NCBI GenBank assembly: GCA_963799085.1
Contig: CAWCWA010000001.1
Location: 124,001-188,000, forward strand
From: AP-15 sp963799085
Lineage (GTDB): Bacteria > Pseudomonadota > Alphaproteobacteria > ATCC43930 > CGMCC-115725
Direction of reading: 5' to 3'
DNA: 64,000 nucleotides
Both the position numbers and the translations under genes were made by a program. Shown here one piece after another: positions 17,819 to 28,206 of this stretch (position 1 is its first letter; each line of letters begins with the position of its first letter). A model generated the notes under the pieces. The model saw nothing but the letters and a program-made list of their open reading frames with translations, did not search any database and was not told the DNA's origin.

Positions 17819-17999
17819 CGGAGATTTTCGCCTATCCGGTCTTGCGGCGCCAATGCCTTCGGCAGCGATCCTGCCTTGGCCGGACCGTCGACTTTGACGG
17901 CGGGCGCGAGCATCCCCCATATAGCGGCATCGGCGACGCCGCGGCCAGCATCGGGAGCCGCCCCGAGTTCCGGCGGCGCCGCGATCTGAAGGTCGAGCA

Positions 18000-19349
18000 G
18001 TGACCGATACCGTCTTTGCCACGACGCGCGAGCCCGCCACCGGCTTTGGCCGGATCAGCCTGCGTACTCTGGTGCCGATCCGCTGGGTGGCAGTCGCCGG
18101 GCAGGCGCTGACGATCCTTTTTGTCCATTACGCGCTGGGTTTCCGTTTGCCGCTCGTCCCGGCCCTGGCGGTGGTCGCCGGTTCGGCCATTCTCAACGTC
18201 GGCCTGATCGTGCATCGGCGGGCGGCGGCGCGGCTCGGCGAGCGCTACGCGGCGCTCTATCTCGGCTACGACATCCTCCAGCTGGCGATCCTGCTCTATC
18301 TGACAGGCGGGTTGCAGAACCCGTTCGCGATCCTGATCCTGGCGCCGGTCACAGTGGCGGCGACCATCCTGTCGCGCCGCCCGGTCATCGCGCTCTCGAT
18401 CTTTGCCGTGGCGGCGATCAGCGTCTTGGCGCTGTGGCATCTGCCGCTGCCGTGGCGTACTGAACCGCCGGCCTTCCCGATCGAGTTAGTGGTTGGGCTG
18501 TGGACGGCATTGGTGCTGGCGACCGTATTCATCGCCGGCTACACCTGGAGTGTGGCGCAGGAGGCAAGGCGGCTGCGCGACGCGGTGGGGGCGATCCAGC
18601 TAGCGCTGGCGCGCGAGCAGCAGGTCTCGGCGGTGGGCGCGCTGGCCGCCGCGGCGGCCCACGAACTCGGCAGCCCGCTCGCGACGATCGCGGTCGTCGC
18701 CAAGGAATTGGCGCGCGAACTGCCCGCCGACAGTCCGCACGCCGAGGATGCCGCACTGCTCTTGAGCCAGTCGGAACGCTGCCGGCGGATCCTGGCCGAA
18801 CTTTCGCATCGGCCCGAGGAGGACGGCGGCTCGCCTTATACTCGGCTGCCGATTTCTGTCCTTGTCGAGGCGGCGGGCGCACCCCACCGTGACGGCGAGG
18901 TGCGGCTGATCTTCGCCACGGCCGCCGACCCCGCCGAGAGCGAGCCGCTTGTCCGCCGCAGCCCGGAGATCATGCACGGGCTCAACAATCTGGTGCAGAA
19001 CGCGGTGCAGTTCGCGCGCCGCGAGGTCAGCATCACGACCTATTGGGACGCCGCCATCGTTACCGTCGATATCGCCGATGACGGGCCGGGTTTTCCGCTT
19101 TATCTGCTCGACCGCCTTGGCGAGCCCTACATCTCGACCAGGGCCGGCGCCGCCGACCATATGGGGCTCGGCATCTTTATCGCGCAGAGCCTGCTCGAGC
19201 GCACCGGCGCCCGGCTGAGCTTCGAGAACCTCGCCGAGGGCGGGGCGCATATTGCGATTTCTTGGAACCGTGCCAATCTGGAAACAGCCGACGTCATCCG
19301 ATCCGCCGCAACCGCCGCGCGCGGGCATCGCCAACCGGCGGCCGAGTGA
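18000..19349 (+). CDS. regB: Redox-sensing histidine kinase RegB/PrrB/ActS type
   Basis: A 449-residue membrane kinase starting at the GTG at 18000 (AAGG lies 5 bp upstream). Six transmembrane helices lie in residues ~25-190. The conserved quinone-sensing loop appears as GGLQNPFAILILAP. The H-box is AAAAHELGSPLATIA with phosphorylated His221. SERCRRILAEL places a Cys near residue 261, the position of the redox-active RegB cysteine. N-, G1- and G2-boxes follow (NNLVQNAVQFA, DDGPGF, GLGIFIAQSLLERTGA). It senses aerobic/anaerobic redox state and phosphorylates RegA, whose gene follows 38 bp downstream. Confidence 0.92.
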   Translation: MTDTVFATTREPATGFGRISLRTLVPIRWVAVAGQALTILFVHYALGFRLPLVPALAVVAGSAILNVGLIVHRRAAARLGERYAALYLGYDILQLAILLYLTGGLQNPFAILILAPVTVAATILSRRPVIALSIFAVAAISVLALWHLPLPWRTEPPAFPIELVVGLWTALVLATVFIAGYTWSVAQEARRLRDAVGAIQLALAREQQVSAVGALAAAAAHELGSPLATIAVVAKELARELPADSPHAEDAALLLSQSERCRRILAELSHRPEEDGGSPYTRLPISVLVEAAGAPHRDGEVRLIFATAADPAESEPLVRRSPEIMHGLNNLVQNAVQFARREVSITTYWDAAIVTVDIADDGPGFPLYLLDRLGEPYISTRAGAADHMGLGIFIAQSLLERTGARLSFENLAEGGAHIAISWNRANLETADVIRSAATAARGHRQPAAE

Positions 19350-19387
19350 GTTGCGGCAGAGGCGAGGCGGCGCCGAAAGGGAATATC

Positions 19388-19990
19388 ATGGACGCAATCG
19401 ACCGACCGAACCGCCCGGGCGCGGCCGAGGGGCTCTCCGCCGCATTGCGCGGATTACCGGAATCTGAGCGGACGCTACTGATCGTCGATGACGACGCACC
19501 GTTGTGCCAGCGCCTGGCGCGCGCGATGGAGCGGCGGGGCTTTGTCGTCGCCACCGCGGACAGCGTGGCCGCCGGCACCGCCGCGGCGAGCGAGCATCCG
19601 CCGGCTTTCGCCGTCGTCGACATGCGGCTCGGCGACGGGCGCGGGTTCGACGTGGTCGCCGCCTTGCGCCAAGCCCGCCCCGACGCCCGGATCGTCATGC
19701 TGACCGGCTACGGCAACATCGCCACCGCGGTTGCCGCGGTCAAGGCGGGGGCGATCGACTATCTGCCGAAGCCGGCCGATGCGGACGCGGTCGAGCGCGC
19801 GCTTCTCGCCGCCGACGACGCGGCGCCCGAGCCGCCCGAGGACCCGATGTCGGCCGACCGGGTGCGCTGGGAGCACATCCAGCGGGTCTTCGAATTGTGC
19901 GAGCGCAACGTCTCTGAAACCGCCCGCCGGCTCAAAATGCACCGCCGCACCCTGCAGCGGATCCTGTCGAAACACGCGCCGCGGAGCTGA
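19388..19990 (+). CDS. regA: Redox response regulator RegA/PrrA/ActR type
   Basis: A 200-residue response regulator starting at 19388. Its receiver domain has LLIVDDDAPLC, the phospho-acceptor Asp78 in VVDMRLGDG, MLTGYG and the Lys of YLPKPAD. The C-terminal Fis-like helix-turn-helix is almost the family consensus (VRWEHIQRVFELCERNVSE and ARRLKMHRRTLQRILSKH). RegA controls photosynthesis, nitrogen, carbon and respiratory genes in alphaproteobacteria. It is co-oriented with regB and probably co-transcribed. In this family the kinase and regulator genes are often divergent, so the tandem order is mildly unusual. Confidence 0.92.
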   Translation: MDAIDRPNRPGAAEGLSAALRGLPESERTLLIVDDDAPLCQRLARAMERRGFVVATADSVAAGTAAASEHPPAFAVVDMRLGDGRGFDVVAALRQARPDARIVMLTGYGNIATAVAAVKAGAIDYLPKPADADAVERALLAADDAAPEPPEDPMSADRVRWEHIQRVFELCERNVSETARRLKMHRRTLQRILSKHAPRS

Positions 19991-20048
19991 GACACAGAAC
20001 AAAGCATCGCTGACGACTCGTTGAGCTCCCGCCCGCCGGCGCGGTAAA

Positions 20049-20249
20049 CTATGCGTCCTGGGCGCCGGAGCCGAGGAACCGGGCGGGGCCGGCGACCTCC
20101 GTCTCGAGTACGGCCACACTCCATTCCCGCGGCCGGCCTTTCTTTGTTTCGGCTGCGGCCATTTCTTTGGCTCGTTTTACATCTTCGGCAATAACCGTAG
20201 CATAGAAGATATCGCCCCCTGAAATCATGCTGCAGCTATACTTTATCAT
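20049..20249 (-). CDS. Small 66-residue protein of unknown function
   Basis: Not a family I recognise. A perfect AAGGAGG lies 6 bp upstream of the ATG, so it is very likely translated. The 66 residues begin MIKYSCSMISGGDIFYATV and continue AEDVKRAKEMAAAE, which suggests a small beta-alpha fold. The C-terminus is Gly/Ala-rich. It is located between the ribD stop (33 bp upstream) and the convergent regA gene, so it may be the last gene of the glyA-nrdR-ribD run. Confidence 0.65.
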   Translation of the reverse strand: MIKYSCSMISGGDIFYATVIAEDVKRAKEMAAAETKKGRPREWSVAVLETEVAGPARFLGSGAQDA

Positions 20250-20282
20250 AGGGTCCTCCTTGAGCGGCGAGTGTGGCTCGAC

Positions 20283-21423
20283 CTACGCACTCGGCGGGGT
20301 TGGATGAAGACGGCGAAATGTCGTCAACACATCCTCGCCGACGGGCTCGGTCGCGATGCGCTCGAAGGCTGGGGCGGCGGCGAGGAGATCGAGACCGAGA
20401 TCGGCGATGGCCGGGATGCCGTCGCCGCCGATCAACAGCGGGGCGTGCACCCAGGCGAGACGATCGACCAGGCCGGCCTGCAACAGCGCCGCGGCAAGAC
20501 GGGCGCCGCCCTCGACCAGCAGCCGGGTAATGCCACGGGCTCCAAGAGCGCCGAGCGCAGCGGCAAGGCCGATGTTGCCGTCGGCGCCGGGCTCGACATC
20601 GAGCAATACCGCGCCCTTGTCGCGCAGGGCGGCGCGGCGGGCGGGATCGGCGTCCGGCGACGGTGATCAGCCAGGTCGGCACCCGCTCGGCGTCGGCGAG
20701 CAGCCGCGACGTCGGCGGGATGCGCAGGCGGCGGTCGACAACGACGCGCACCGGCGAGCGGTGCCCGAGCCCGGGCAGCCGGCAGGTCAGTTGCGGATCG
20801 TCGGTAAGAACAGTGCCGGTGCCGACCATGATCGCGTCGTGAGTGGCGCGCAGGACGTGCGCCCGATCGCGCGCCGGCGGGCCGGTGATCCACTGGCTCT
20901 CGCCGCTGGCAAGCGCGATGCGGCCGTCGAGCGAGGTGGCAAGCTTGAGTGTCACGAGCGGCCGGCCATGCCGCAGCCGCGTCAGAAAGCCGGCGTTGAT
21001 CTCAGCGGCTTCCTCCGCGCAAAACCCGGTTTCGACCGCGATGCCGGCGGCCCGCAACGCGGCAATTCCGTTGCTGCTGACCCGCGGGTCGGGGTCTTCG
21101 AGGGCGATGACGACGCGCCTGACGCCGGCCTCGATCAACGCGTCGGTGCAGGGCGGGGTCTTGCCCCAGTGGCAGCAGGGTTCAAGACTGACATAGGCGG
21201 CAGCACCACGCGCCGCGCTGCCGGCCCGGCGCAACGCCTCGGTCTCGCCATGCGGCCGGCCGCCTGGTTGGGTCCAGCCGCGGCCGACAATGCGGCCTTC
21301 GTCGACGATAACGCAGCCGACCGAGGGGTTAGGCCAGACCGCCCCCAAACCGCGGCGGGCCAATGCCAAGGCCGCCCGCATCGCCGCGAGGTCGAACCTT
21401 CGGTCTGCCGCCTCACTCGCCAT
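20283..21423 (-). CDS. ribD: Bifunctional riboflavin deaminase/reductase RibD (frameshifted as sequenced)
   Basis: RibD catalyses two riboflavin steps: deamination of the pyrimidine intermediate and reduction of its ribosyl side chain. The N-terminal deaminase shows HGETEALRRAG (His and Glu of the zinc site) and SLEPCCHWGKTPPCTDALI (two Cys ligands). The C-terminal reductase shows TLKLATSLDGRIA, GTGTVLTDDPQLTCR and, in another frame, RLLVEGGARLAAALL. The shift lies near 20,653: one extra base there separates TVAG from ADPARRAALRDKG, which otherwise join normally. ATG at 21423 overlaps the nrdR stop, as expected for a coupled operon. Given its essential role, the shift is probably sequence error. 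Confidence 0.85.
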
Positions 21424-21871
21424 CGGCGGCGATGCGCCCGACAAAATCGCCGAAATCCTTGGCTTCGCGGAAATTGCGATAGACCGAGGCGAAGCGGATA
21501 TAGGCGACCTGGTCGAGGCTCGCCAATGCCTCCATGACGTGGCCGCCGATTATCTCGCTGGGAATGTCGGTCTCGCCCGAGCTTTCGAGCTGGCGCACCA
21601 ATTGGTTGATCATGCGCTCGACGCGCTCGGGCTCAACCGGGCGCTTGCGCAGAGCGATGTAGATCGAGCGGGCGAGCTTGTCGCGATCGAAGGATTCGCG
21701 CTGCCCGTTCTTCTTGATGACGGTCAACTCGCGCAGCTGGACGCGCTCAAAGGTCGTGAAGCGGGCCGCGCAACTGGCGCAAAAGCGTCGCCGCCGGATC
21801 GCGCCGCGATCGTCGGTCGGACGCGAATCCTTGACCTGGGTATCGTCGGCTCCGCAGAACGGACAGCGCAT
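21413..21871 (-). CDS. nrdR: Transcriptional repressor NrdR
   Basis: A 152-residue NrdR. It has the N-terminal zinc ribbon MRCPFCGADDTQVKDSRP ... CASCAARFTTFER with four Cys, followed by the ATP-cone (TVIKKNGQRESFDRDKLARSI, RVERMINQLVRQLES). NrdR binds ATP/dATP and represses ribonucleotide reductase operons through NrdR boxes. It begins 10 bp after glyA, and its end overlaps ribD. This glyA-nrdR-ribD order is common in alphaproteobacteria and marks the segment as core genome. Confidence 0.95.
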   Translation of the reverse strand: MRCPFCGADDTQVKDSRPTDDRGAIRRRRFCASCAARFTTFERVQLRELTVIKKNGQRESFDRDKLARSIYIALRKRPVEPERVERMINQLVRQLESSGETDIPSEIIGGHVMEALASLDQVAYIRFASVYRNFREAKDFGDFVGRIAADGE

Positions 21872-21881
21872 CTCCCCCTCC

Positions 21882-23231
21882 CTATTCCGCCCGTGCCCCG
21901 CCCGGGCATTCTTCGTAGATCGGAAAGCGCGCGCAGAGCGCCTGCACCTCTTCGCGCACCCGCATCTCGACGGCGCCGTTTTCGGCCGGAGCCCGCGCCA
22001 ATGCGGCGAGAACGTCGACGATCATCCGGCCGACGGCGCGGAATTCCTCCGGTCCGAAACCGCGCGTGGTAGCCGCCGGCGAACCGAGGCGGACCCCGGA
22101 GGTGACGGTCGGCGGTTGCGGGTCAAACGGGATGCCGTTCTTGTTGCAGGTGATGCCGGCGCGCTCGAGGCTCTGCTCGGCATCGCGGCCGGTCAGCCCG
22201 AGCGGTCGCAGATCGACCAGCATCAGATGCGTGTCGGTGCCGCCCGAGACGATTGCAAGCCCCGCCTCGGCCAGCGTCGCGGCCAGGACTTGCGCGTTTT
22301 CGACCACCGCGGCGGCGTAATTCCGGAACCCGGGCTGCAGCGCCTCGCCGAGCGCCACCGCCTTGGCGGCGATCACGTGCATCAGCGGACCGCCCTGCAA
22401 ACCGGGGAAGACGGCAGCGTTGATCCGGCGACCGATCGCTTCGTCCTCGGAGAGGATCATGCCGCCGCGTGGCCCGCGCAGGGTCTTGTGCGTCGTCGTG
22501 GTCACGACATGCGCGTATGGCAAGGGGCTCGGGTGAATGCCGCCGGCGACAAGCCCGGCAAAATGCGCCATGTCGACCATCAGATAGGCGCCGACACTGT
22601 CGGCGATCGCGCGAAACCGGGCAAAATCGATGATCCGCGGGTAGGCGCTGCCGCCGGCGATGATCAGTTTAGGGCGATGCGTGCGCGCCAGTTGCTCGAC
22701 TTCGTCAAAATCGATCCGGGCATCGTCGGCCCCCACCCCATAAGAGAACGCGCTGAACCATTTGCCGGACAGATTCGGGCGGGCGCCGTGGGTCAAATGA
22801 CCGCCGGCAGCGAGCGACATGCCAAGGATCGCGTCCCCCGGCGTCAGTAGAGCCAGGAACACCGCCTGGTTCGCCTGTGCGCCGGAATGCGGCTGCACAT
22901 TGGCGAAGCCGCAATCGAAGAGTTGCCGCGCGCGATCGATCGCGATCCGCTCGGCGACGTCGACGAATTCGCAGCCGCCGTAATACCGCCGGCCGGGATA
23001 ACCCTCGGCGTATTTATTGGTCAGCAATGAACCTTGGGCTTCGAGGACGGCGCGCGATACGATGTTCTCGCTGGCGATCAGTTCTATCTGAGCCTGCTCG
23101 CGGCGGCATTCGCCTTCGATCGCCGCGGCGATTTCGGGATCGGCGGCGCCGAGACGGCTGGAAAAAAAGCCCTCCGCAAGAGAACCGTGCGCATGAGACG
23201 GAGATCTGAACATCGATCGGCTGCTCGTCAA
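21882..23231 (-). CDS. glyA: Serine hydroxymethyltransferase
   Basis: A 449-residue (or 443 from the ATG at 23213) PLP enzyme that interconverts serine and glycine with tetrahydrofolate. Visible signatures are IELIASENIVSRAVLEAQGS, the PLP Lys in TTTTHKTLRGPRGG, NKYAEGYPGRRYYGGCE and VDMAHFAGLVAGG. The annotated start at 23231 (MTSSRSMFRS) lacks a good ribosome-binding site, and the internal ATG at 23213 is an equal candidate. It is first in the glyA-nrdR-ribD run. Confidence 0.93.
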   Translation of the reverse strand: MTSSRSMFRSPSHAHGSLAEGFFSSRLGAADPEIAAAIEGECRREQAQIELIASENIVSRAVLEAQGSLLTNKYAEGYPGRRYYGGCEFVDVAERIAIDRARQLFDCGFANVQPHSGAQANQAVFLALLTPGDAILGMSLAAGGHLTHGARPNLSGKWFSAFSYGVGADDARIDFDEVEQLARTHRPKLIIAGGSAYPRIIDFARFRAIADSVGAYLMVDMAHFAGLVAGGIHPSPLPYAHVVTTTTHKTLRGPRGGMILSEDEAIGRRINAAVFPGLQGGPLMHVIAAKAVALGEALQPGFRNYAAAVVENAQVLAATLAEAGLAIVSGGTDTHLMLVDLRPLGLTGRDAEQSLERAGITCNKNGIPFDPQPPTVTSGVRLGSPAATTRGFGPEEFRAVGRMIVDVLAALARAPAENGAVEMRVREEVQALCARFPIYEECPGGARAE

Positions 23232-23550
23232 AGACAGGACGCCGGCCAGCGCCCGTCAAGGTGACGCCGGACCGATTGGGCAAATCAGACGCGATCATCC
23301 GCGCCGGGGCGCGAGCGACGAGCTTCCGATGGCGGGCACTCTACCAGATCTCGCAGGCGGGTCACAACTACCTACCACACCTCGGGGCGTAGTCGAGCCG
23401 GTGTGCCCTGTCGCTGCGTGCAGCGGGCGGCGCGCCCGGCCGGCGGGCGAGCGCCGATTACAATAAGATGCGCCGCGGCCGAAACACGATCCCCAAGTCG
23501 CTGATACAACCGTCGCAATGACGATTACTGCGCTCCCCGATAAGTTTCCA
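23232..23550. other. Divergent intergenic region between glyA and mucR
   Basis: About 320 bp without a credible gene. It has GC-rich dyad-prone sequence around 23,420-23,460 and no recognisable riboswitch or tRNA. It must hold the glyA promoter (minus strand), which I could not pin down. The mucR promoter at its right end is listed separately. Confidence 0.4.
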
Positions 23551-23579
23551 TTGACACAAGAAATTCGTGCTGGGATTAT
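23551..23579 (+). promoter_or_regulatory. Likely sigma-70 promoter of mucR
   Basis: TTGACA at 23551-23556 is a perfect -35 box. It is followed after exactly 17 bp by GATTAT at 23574-23579, four of six matches to the -10 consensus. The mucR start codon lies 42 bp further on. The surrounding 60 bp is AT-richer than its flanks. Confidence 0.55.
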
Positions 23580-23620
23580 CGCAAAGGCTTCGAACATTTG
23601 GGAATACGTTGGGGAACAAC

Positions 23621-24073
23621 ATGGCAGAAACGGCGACGCCAAAGACGGCGGAGGAGGAGTTGCTACGGATGACCGCGGATGTGGTCGCCGCTTATGTGCG
23701 CAACAATACGCTAGCGACGGCGCAGCTCGCCGAGGTTATTAACGCTGTTTATTCTTCGCTCAAAGGCCTCGAGGGCCAGGTAGCCGAAGCGCCGCCCGAG
23801 CCGCTGAAACCGGCGGTTCCGGTCCGAAAATCAATCACTCCGGACTTTCTGATCTGTCTCGAGGACGGCAAGCAGCTCAAGATGCTCAAGCGCCACTTGC
23901 GCTCGACCTACAACATGACGCCGGACGAATATCGTACGAAATGGGGTCTTGCGCCGGACTATCCGATGGTCGCGCCGAACTACGCCGAGCAGCGTTCCGA
24001 ATTCGCCAAGAAGATCGGGCTCGGCCGCGGCGGCGCGCGACAGTCGCCGCGCCGCGCGCCCGCCAAGAAATAG
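23621..24073 (+). CDS. mucR: MucR/Ros-family zinc-finger transcriptional regulator
   Basis: A 150-residue protein from the ATG at 23621; an in-frame start 54 bp upstream is less typical. The N-terminal half (AEELLRMTADVVAAYVRNN and a helical region) is the family dimerisation part. The C-terminal C2H2-like domain reads FLICLEDGKQLKMLKRHLRS and MTPDEYRTKWGLAPDYPMVA, with Cys, Asp and two His as zinc ligands of prokaryotic zinc fingers. MucR/Ros proteins bind AT-rich DNA and control exopolysaccharide, motility and symbiosis or virulence genes. The C-terminal tail is basic (Arg/Lys-rich). Confidence 0.9.
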   Translation: MAETATPKTAEEELLRMTADVVAAYVRNNTLATAQLAEVINAVYSSLKGLEGQVAEAPPEPLKPAVPVRKSITPDFLICLEDGKQLKMLKRHLRSTYNMTPDEYRTKWGLAPDYPMVAPNYAEQRSEFAKKIGLGRGGARQSPRRAPAKK

Positions 24074-24134
24074 CCATCGGCAGCCCGATCCGGAACCCGC
24101 GCGGCCCGGTCTTCCTGCCGGCCGCGGCGACGCG

Positions 24135-25248
24135 TCACATCTCGGCGTACTTGCCGTCCTTCCAGACGTAGAAGACGTACTTCGGATCGGTCACGTCGCC
24201 CTTCTTGTCCCAGCTCAGCGTCCCGATGACCGTATCGACCGTCGGTCGATTTGAGCGCATGCGACAGATCGTCGAGCTTGATTGATTTGGCCTTCTCGGC
24301 GGCCGCGGCGAAGGCCTGCACAGCGGCATAGGTGTAGAGGGTATAACCTTCCGGGTTGTATCCCTGCGCCTGAAAGCGGTCGACGATCGCCTTTGCCGCC
24401 GGCACCTTGCGCGGGTCCGGGGCAAAGGTCATCATCGCCCCCTCCCCGGCCGGGCCGGTGATCTTCCAGAACTCCTCGGTAACCATCGCGTCGCCGGAAA
24501 CGAATTGCGCCTTCAGACCCTGATCGCGCGCCTGACGGACGATCAACCCGGCCTCGGTGGCGTAGCCGCCGAAGTAGATCGCGTCGATCTTGGCTTGCTT
24601 CATCTTGCTGACGAGAGCGGAGAAATCCTTGTCGCCTTTGGTGATCGCTTCGTACATGGCTTCGTTGACGCCAGCTGCGTTCATCGCCTTCTTGGTTTCG
24701 TCGGCGAGGCCTTTGCCGTAGGTGGTCTTGTCGTGCAGGATCGCGACGTTCTTGCCCTTGTAATGCTGCGCCAGCCAGGTCCCCGCGACCTTGCCCTGGG
24801 CATCATCGCGGCCGCAGGTGCGGAAAACGTTGTTCCATCCCTTCTTGGCCGCGTCGTCGGTCAATGCCGGATTGGTCGAGGCCGGCGTGATTTGCAGGAT
24901 GCCGGCATCGTTGTAAACGGCCGAGGCCGGGATCGAGGCCGACGAGCAATAATGCCCGGCGACGAAGACCACCTTCTTGCCGGCGACCTGGTTTGCCGCC
25001 GCGACGGCCTGCTTGGGATCGCAGGCGTCGTCGGCGATCTCGAGCACGAGCTTGTTACCGAGCACCCCGGATTTGGCGTTGATGTCGGCGACCGCCATCT
25101 CGGCGCCGCGCTTCATCTGCTCGCCAAAGATCGCCTCCGAACCGGTGACCGGCCCGACAACGGCGATTTCGATGTCAGCCGCCCGCGCCATGCCGGCGCC
25201 AGCGGCGAGTGCCGCAGCAATTATGATCGGCCGGATCAGCCGCTGCAT
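24135..25248 (-). CDS. livK: Branched-chain amino acid ABC transporter substrate-binding protein (frameshifted near its C-terminus)
   Basis: A periplasmic binding protein of ~370 residues. An N-terminal signal peptide is visible (MQRLIRPIIIAAALAAGAGMARA). The mature part reads ADIEIAVVGPVTGSEAIFG and AGHYCSSASIPASAVYNDAGI, typical of LivK/LivJ. A single extra base near 24,241 separates LSHALKST from TVDTVIGTLSWDKKGD. The corrected protein ends YVWKDGKYAEM. The start at 25248 is preceded by AAGGGGGATC. It is last in the livH-M-G-F-K run. Ligand may be an aromatic or other acid, given the neighbouring catabolic genes. Confidence 0.83.
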
Positions 25249-25328
25249 GAGATCCCCCTTCCCCGGTTCAGCATCAACGCCAGCAACTCTACCATGTCCG
25301 CGACGCTGGCGAGAGCGCGGCTTTCGCC

Positions 25329-26037
<709 letters not shown>

Positions 26038-26044
<7 letters not shown>

Positions 26045-26892
26045 CGCCGCGGAACTCGCCTTCGCCGGCAAGTCCTCCGCTTCGTCTTCGCCGAGATAGG
26101 CCCGAACAACGGTCGGGATCGGCGCGTACCTCGGCGGGCGCGCCGTCGGCGATCTTGCGCCCGTAATCGAGCACGACGACATGGTCCGAGATCCCCATGA
26201 CGACGCTCATATCGTGCTCGATCAGCAGGATCGCCGATGCCCTCCTCGGCGCGAATCGCGAGCAGCAAGTCGTTGAGGTCGGCCGATTCGCGCGGGATTG
26301 AGGCCGGCGGCGGGCTCGTCGAGGCAGAGTAATGCCGGCGCCGTGCACATCGCCCGGGCGATTTCGAGCCGGCGTTGCGCGCCATAGGGCAGGCGCCGGC
26401 AGTCCCGTCGGCATGCCTCGGTCAGGCCGATCCGGTCGAGCCAATACCGCGCCCGCTCCACCGCCTGCCGTTCCGCCCGGCCGATAGCGCGGAGGCCCAA
26501 GAGACCGGCGATCGAGAACAGGCTCGCCCTCATCAGCGGGTTGTGCTGGGCGACGATCAGGTTTTCAAGGACGGTCATGCCGGCGAAGAGGCGGATGTTC
26601 TGAAACGTGCGGGCGATCCGCGCCCGCCGTGCAATCTCGAAATCCTCGCAGGCGGTCGAGCCGTAGAGGATCGCCGCCGAGCCGCACCGTCGAATCGTCC
26701 GCCGCTCGGCCGGTAAAAGCCGGTCAGGCAATTGAAAACGGTCGTCTTGCCGGCGCCGTTCGGCCCGATGATCGCGGTGATCTCGCGGCGATATGCGGTA
26801 AACGAGAGATCGTCGATCGCAAGCAGGCCGCCGAAGCGCATCGTCAGATGCTCGACGGCGAGAAGCGGCAGTCGGGCCGCGCCGTTACTCAC
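26038..26892 (-). CDS. livG: Branched-chain amino acid ABC transporter ATP-binding protein LivG (frameshifted)
   Basis: About 284 residues after reconstruction. The GTG start at 26892 overlaps the livM stop as GTGA. Visible are LLAVEHLTMRFGGLLAIDDL, the Walker A GPNGAGKTTVFNCLTGFY, then in a second frame ARTFQNIRLFAGMTVLENL and YGAQRRLEIARAMCTAPALLCLDEPAAGLNP (signature and Walker B). The C-terminal AYLGED lies in a third frame. Indels are near 26,700, 26,290, 26,240 and 26,125. The exact stop is uncertain; I placed it at the TGA overlapping the livF ATG. Confidence 0.78.
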
Positions 26893-28206
26893 CCGGAGGG
26901 CCTCGCGTCGAGGCGAAGCGAGGGGCGGCGCTGTGACAACAGCCCGCGCGGCCGCCAGACCATGATCGCCGACCATCGCCGCGCCGAACATCAGCATGCG
27001 GAATTCGGCAAAGGCGCGGCCGAATTCGGGCAAGGCAGACGAGAAGAAGAGCCGCCGAGCACAACCCCGATCTGGCTGCCCATGCCGCCGAGCACGACGA
27101 TCGCGAGGATCGTCGCCGATTCGATGAAGGTGAAGCTTTCCGGGCTGATGAAGCCCTGCCGCGTGGCGAAGAAGCAGCCGGCAAACCCGCCGAACATGGC
27201 ACCGATGGCAAAGGCCGAAAGCTTGACCGTTGTCGGATTGATGCCGAGCGCGCGGCAGGCGACTTCGTCTTCGCGCAGCGCCTCCCAGGCGCGTCCGATC
27301 GGCAATCGCCGAATGCGCAGGGTGAAGAGGTTCGTCACCAACGCCATCGCCAGGATCACGAAATAGAGAAAGATCACGCGGTGCTCGGGCGAGAAGTCGA
27401 GGCCGAAGAACTGGTGGAAGGTGACCGTCCCCTCGGGCGCCGAGCGGGCGAAGGGCAAGCCCGAAAAAGGAGGGCCGCGGGATCTCCGAAATGCCGTTCG
27501 GCCCGCCCGTCACCGGCGACCAGTTCAGCAGGATGATGCGGATGATCTCGCCGAAGCCGAGCGTGACGATCGCCAGGTAATCGCCGCGCAGCCGCAGCAC
27601 CGGAAAACCCAGCAGGATGCCGAAGACCGGCCGCCATCAGCCCGGAAAAGGGCAGCGCCTCCCAGAAGGTGAGGCCCAGATCCTGCGCCAACAGCGCGAA
27701 AGTGTAGGCGCCGACCGCATAAAAGGCGACGTAGCCGAGATCGAGCAGACCGGCGAGGCCGACGACGACATTAAGGCCCCAGCCGAGCATGACGTAGATC
27801 AGCACGGTCGTCGCCGAGATCGACCAGATAGCGCGAGGAAAACGGCAGGAACGGCAGCGCCACGGCAAGAGCGATGACCAAGCAAGCGCTAGCGGCAGTC
27901 GCACGATCGGGCCACGGCGGCTAAGCGGGTCCGCATGAGATCTGCGGTCCTTCGGGATCGCGGCCCCCGAACAGCCACAGCAGGCGCAGCCCAATCCGGC
28001 CGGCGAAGACCGCAGCGCCGCCGATCGCGACCCATCCGAAATCGGGTGCGAATGCCGAGCGCGCCGCCGCCTGCATCGTAGGTTTCAAGGCCGATCAGCG
28101 GCAGCGCGAGCAGCACCGCGACCAGTGCCGCCAATCCCGCGTCCTTGACGATCGCCACCCAGGGGACAGGCGGCCGGCGCGAGATCCCGAGCAAACCCGC
28201 GCTCAC
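26889..28206 (-). CDS. livM: Branched-chain amino acid ABC transporter permease LivM (many frameshifts)
   Basis: A permease of ~440 residues spread over several frames. The GTG start at 28206 overlaps the livH stop. The N-terminal DUF3382-like part (AIVKDAGLAALVAVLLALPLI) is followed by the core (YVMLGWGLNVVVGLAGLLDL, LRLRGDYLAIVTLGFGEIIR, NWSPVTGGPNGISEIPRPS, GRAWEALREDEVACRALGIN) and ends AIMVWRPRGLLSQRRPSLRL. This is the full LivM architecture in correct order. At least six single-base indels interrupt it (for example near 28,047, 27,830, 27,640, 27,460, 27,050 and 26,968). That density favours sequence error over decay, since no segment is missing. Confidence 0.78.
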
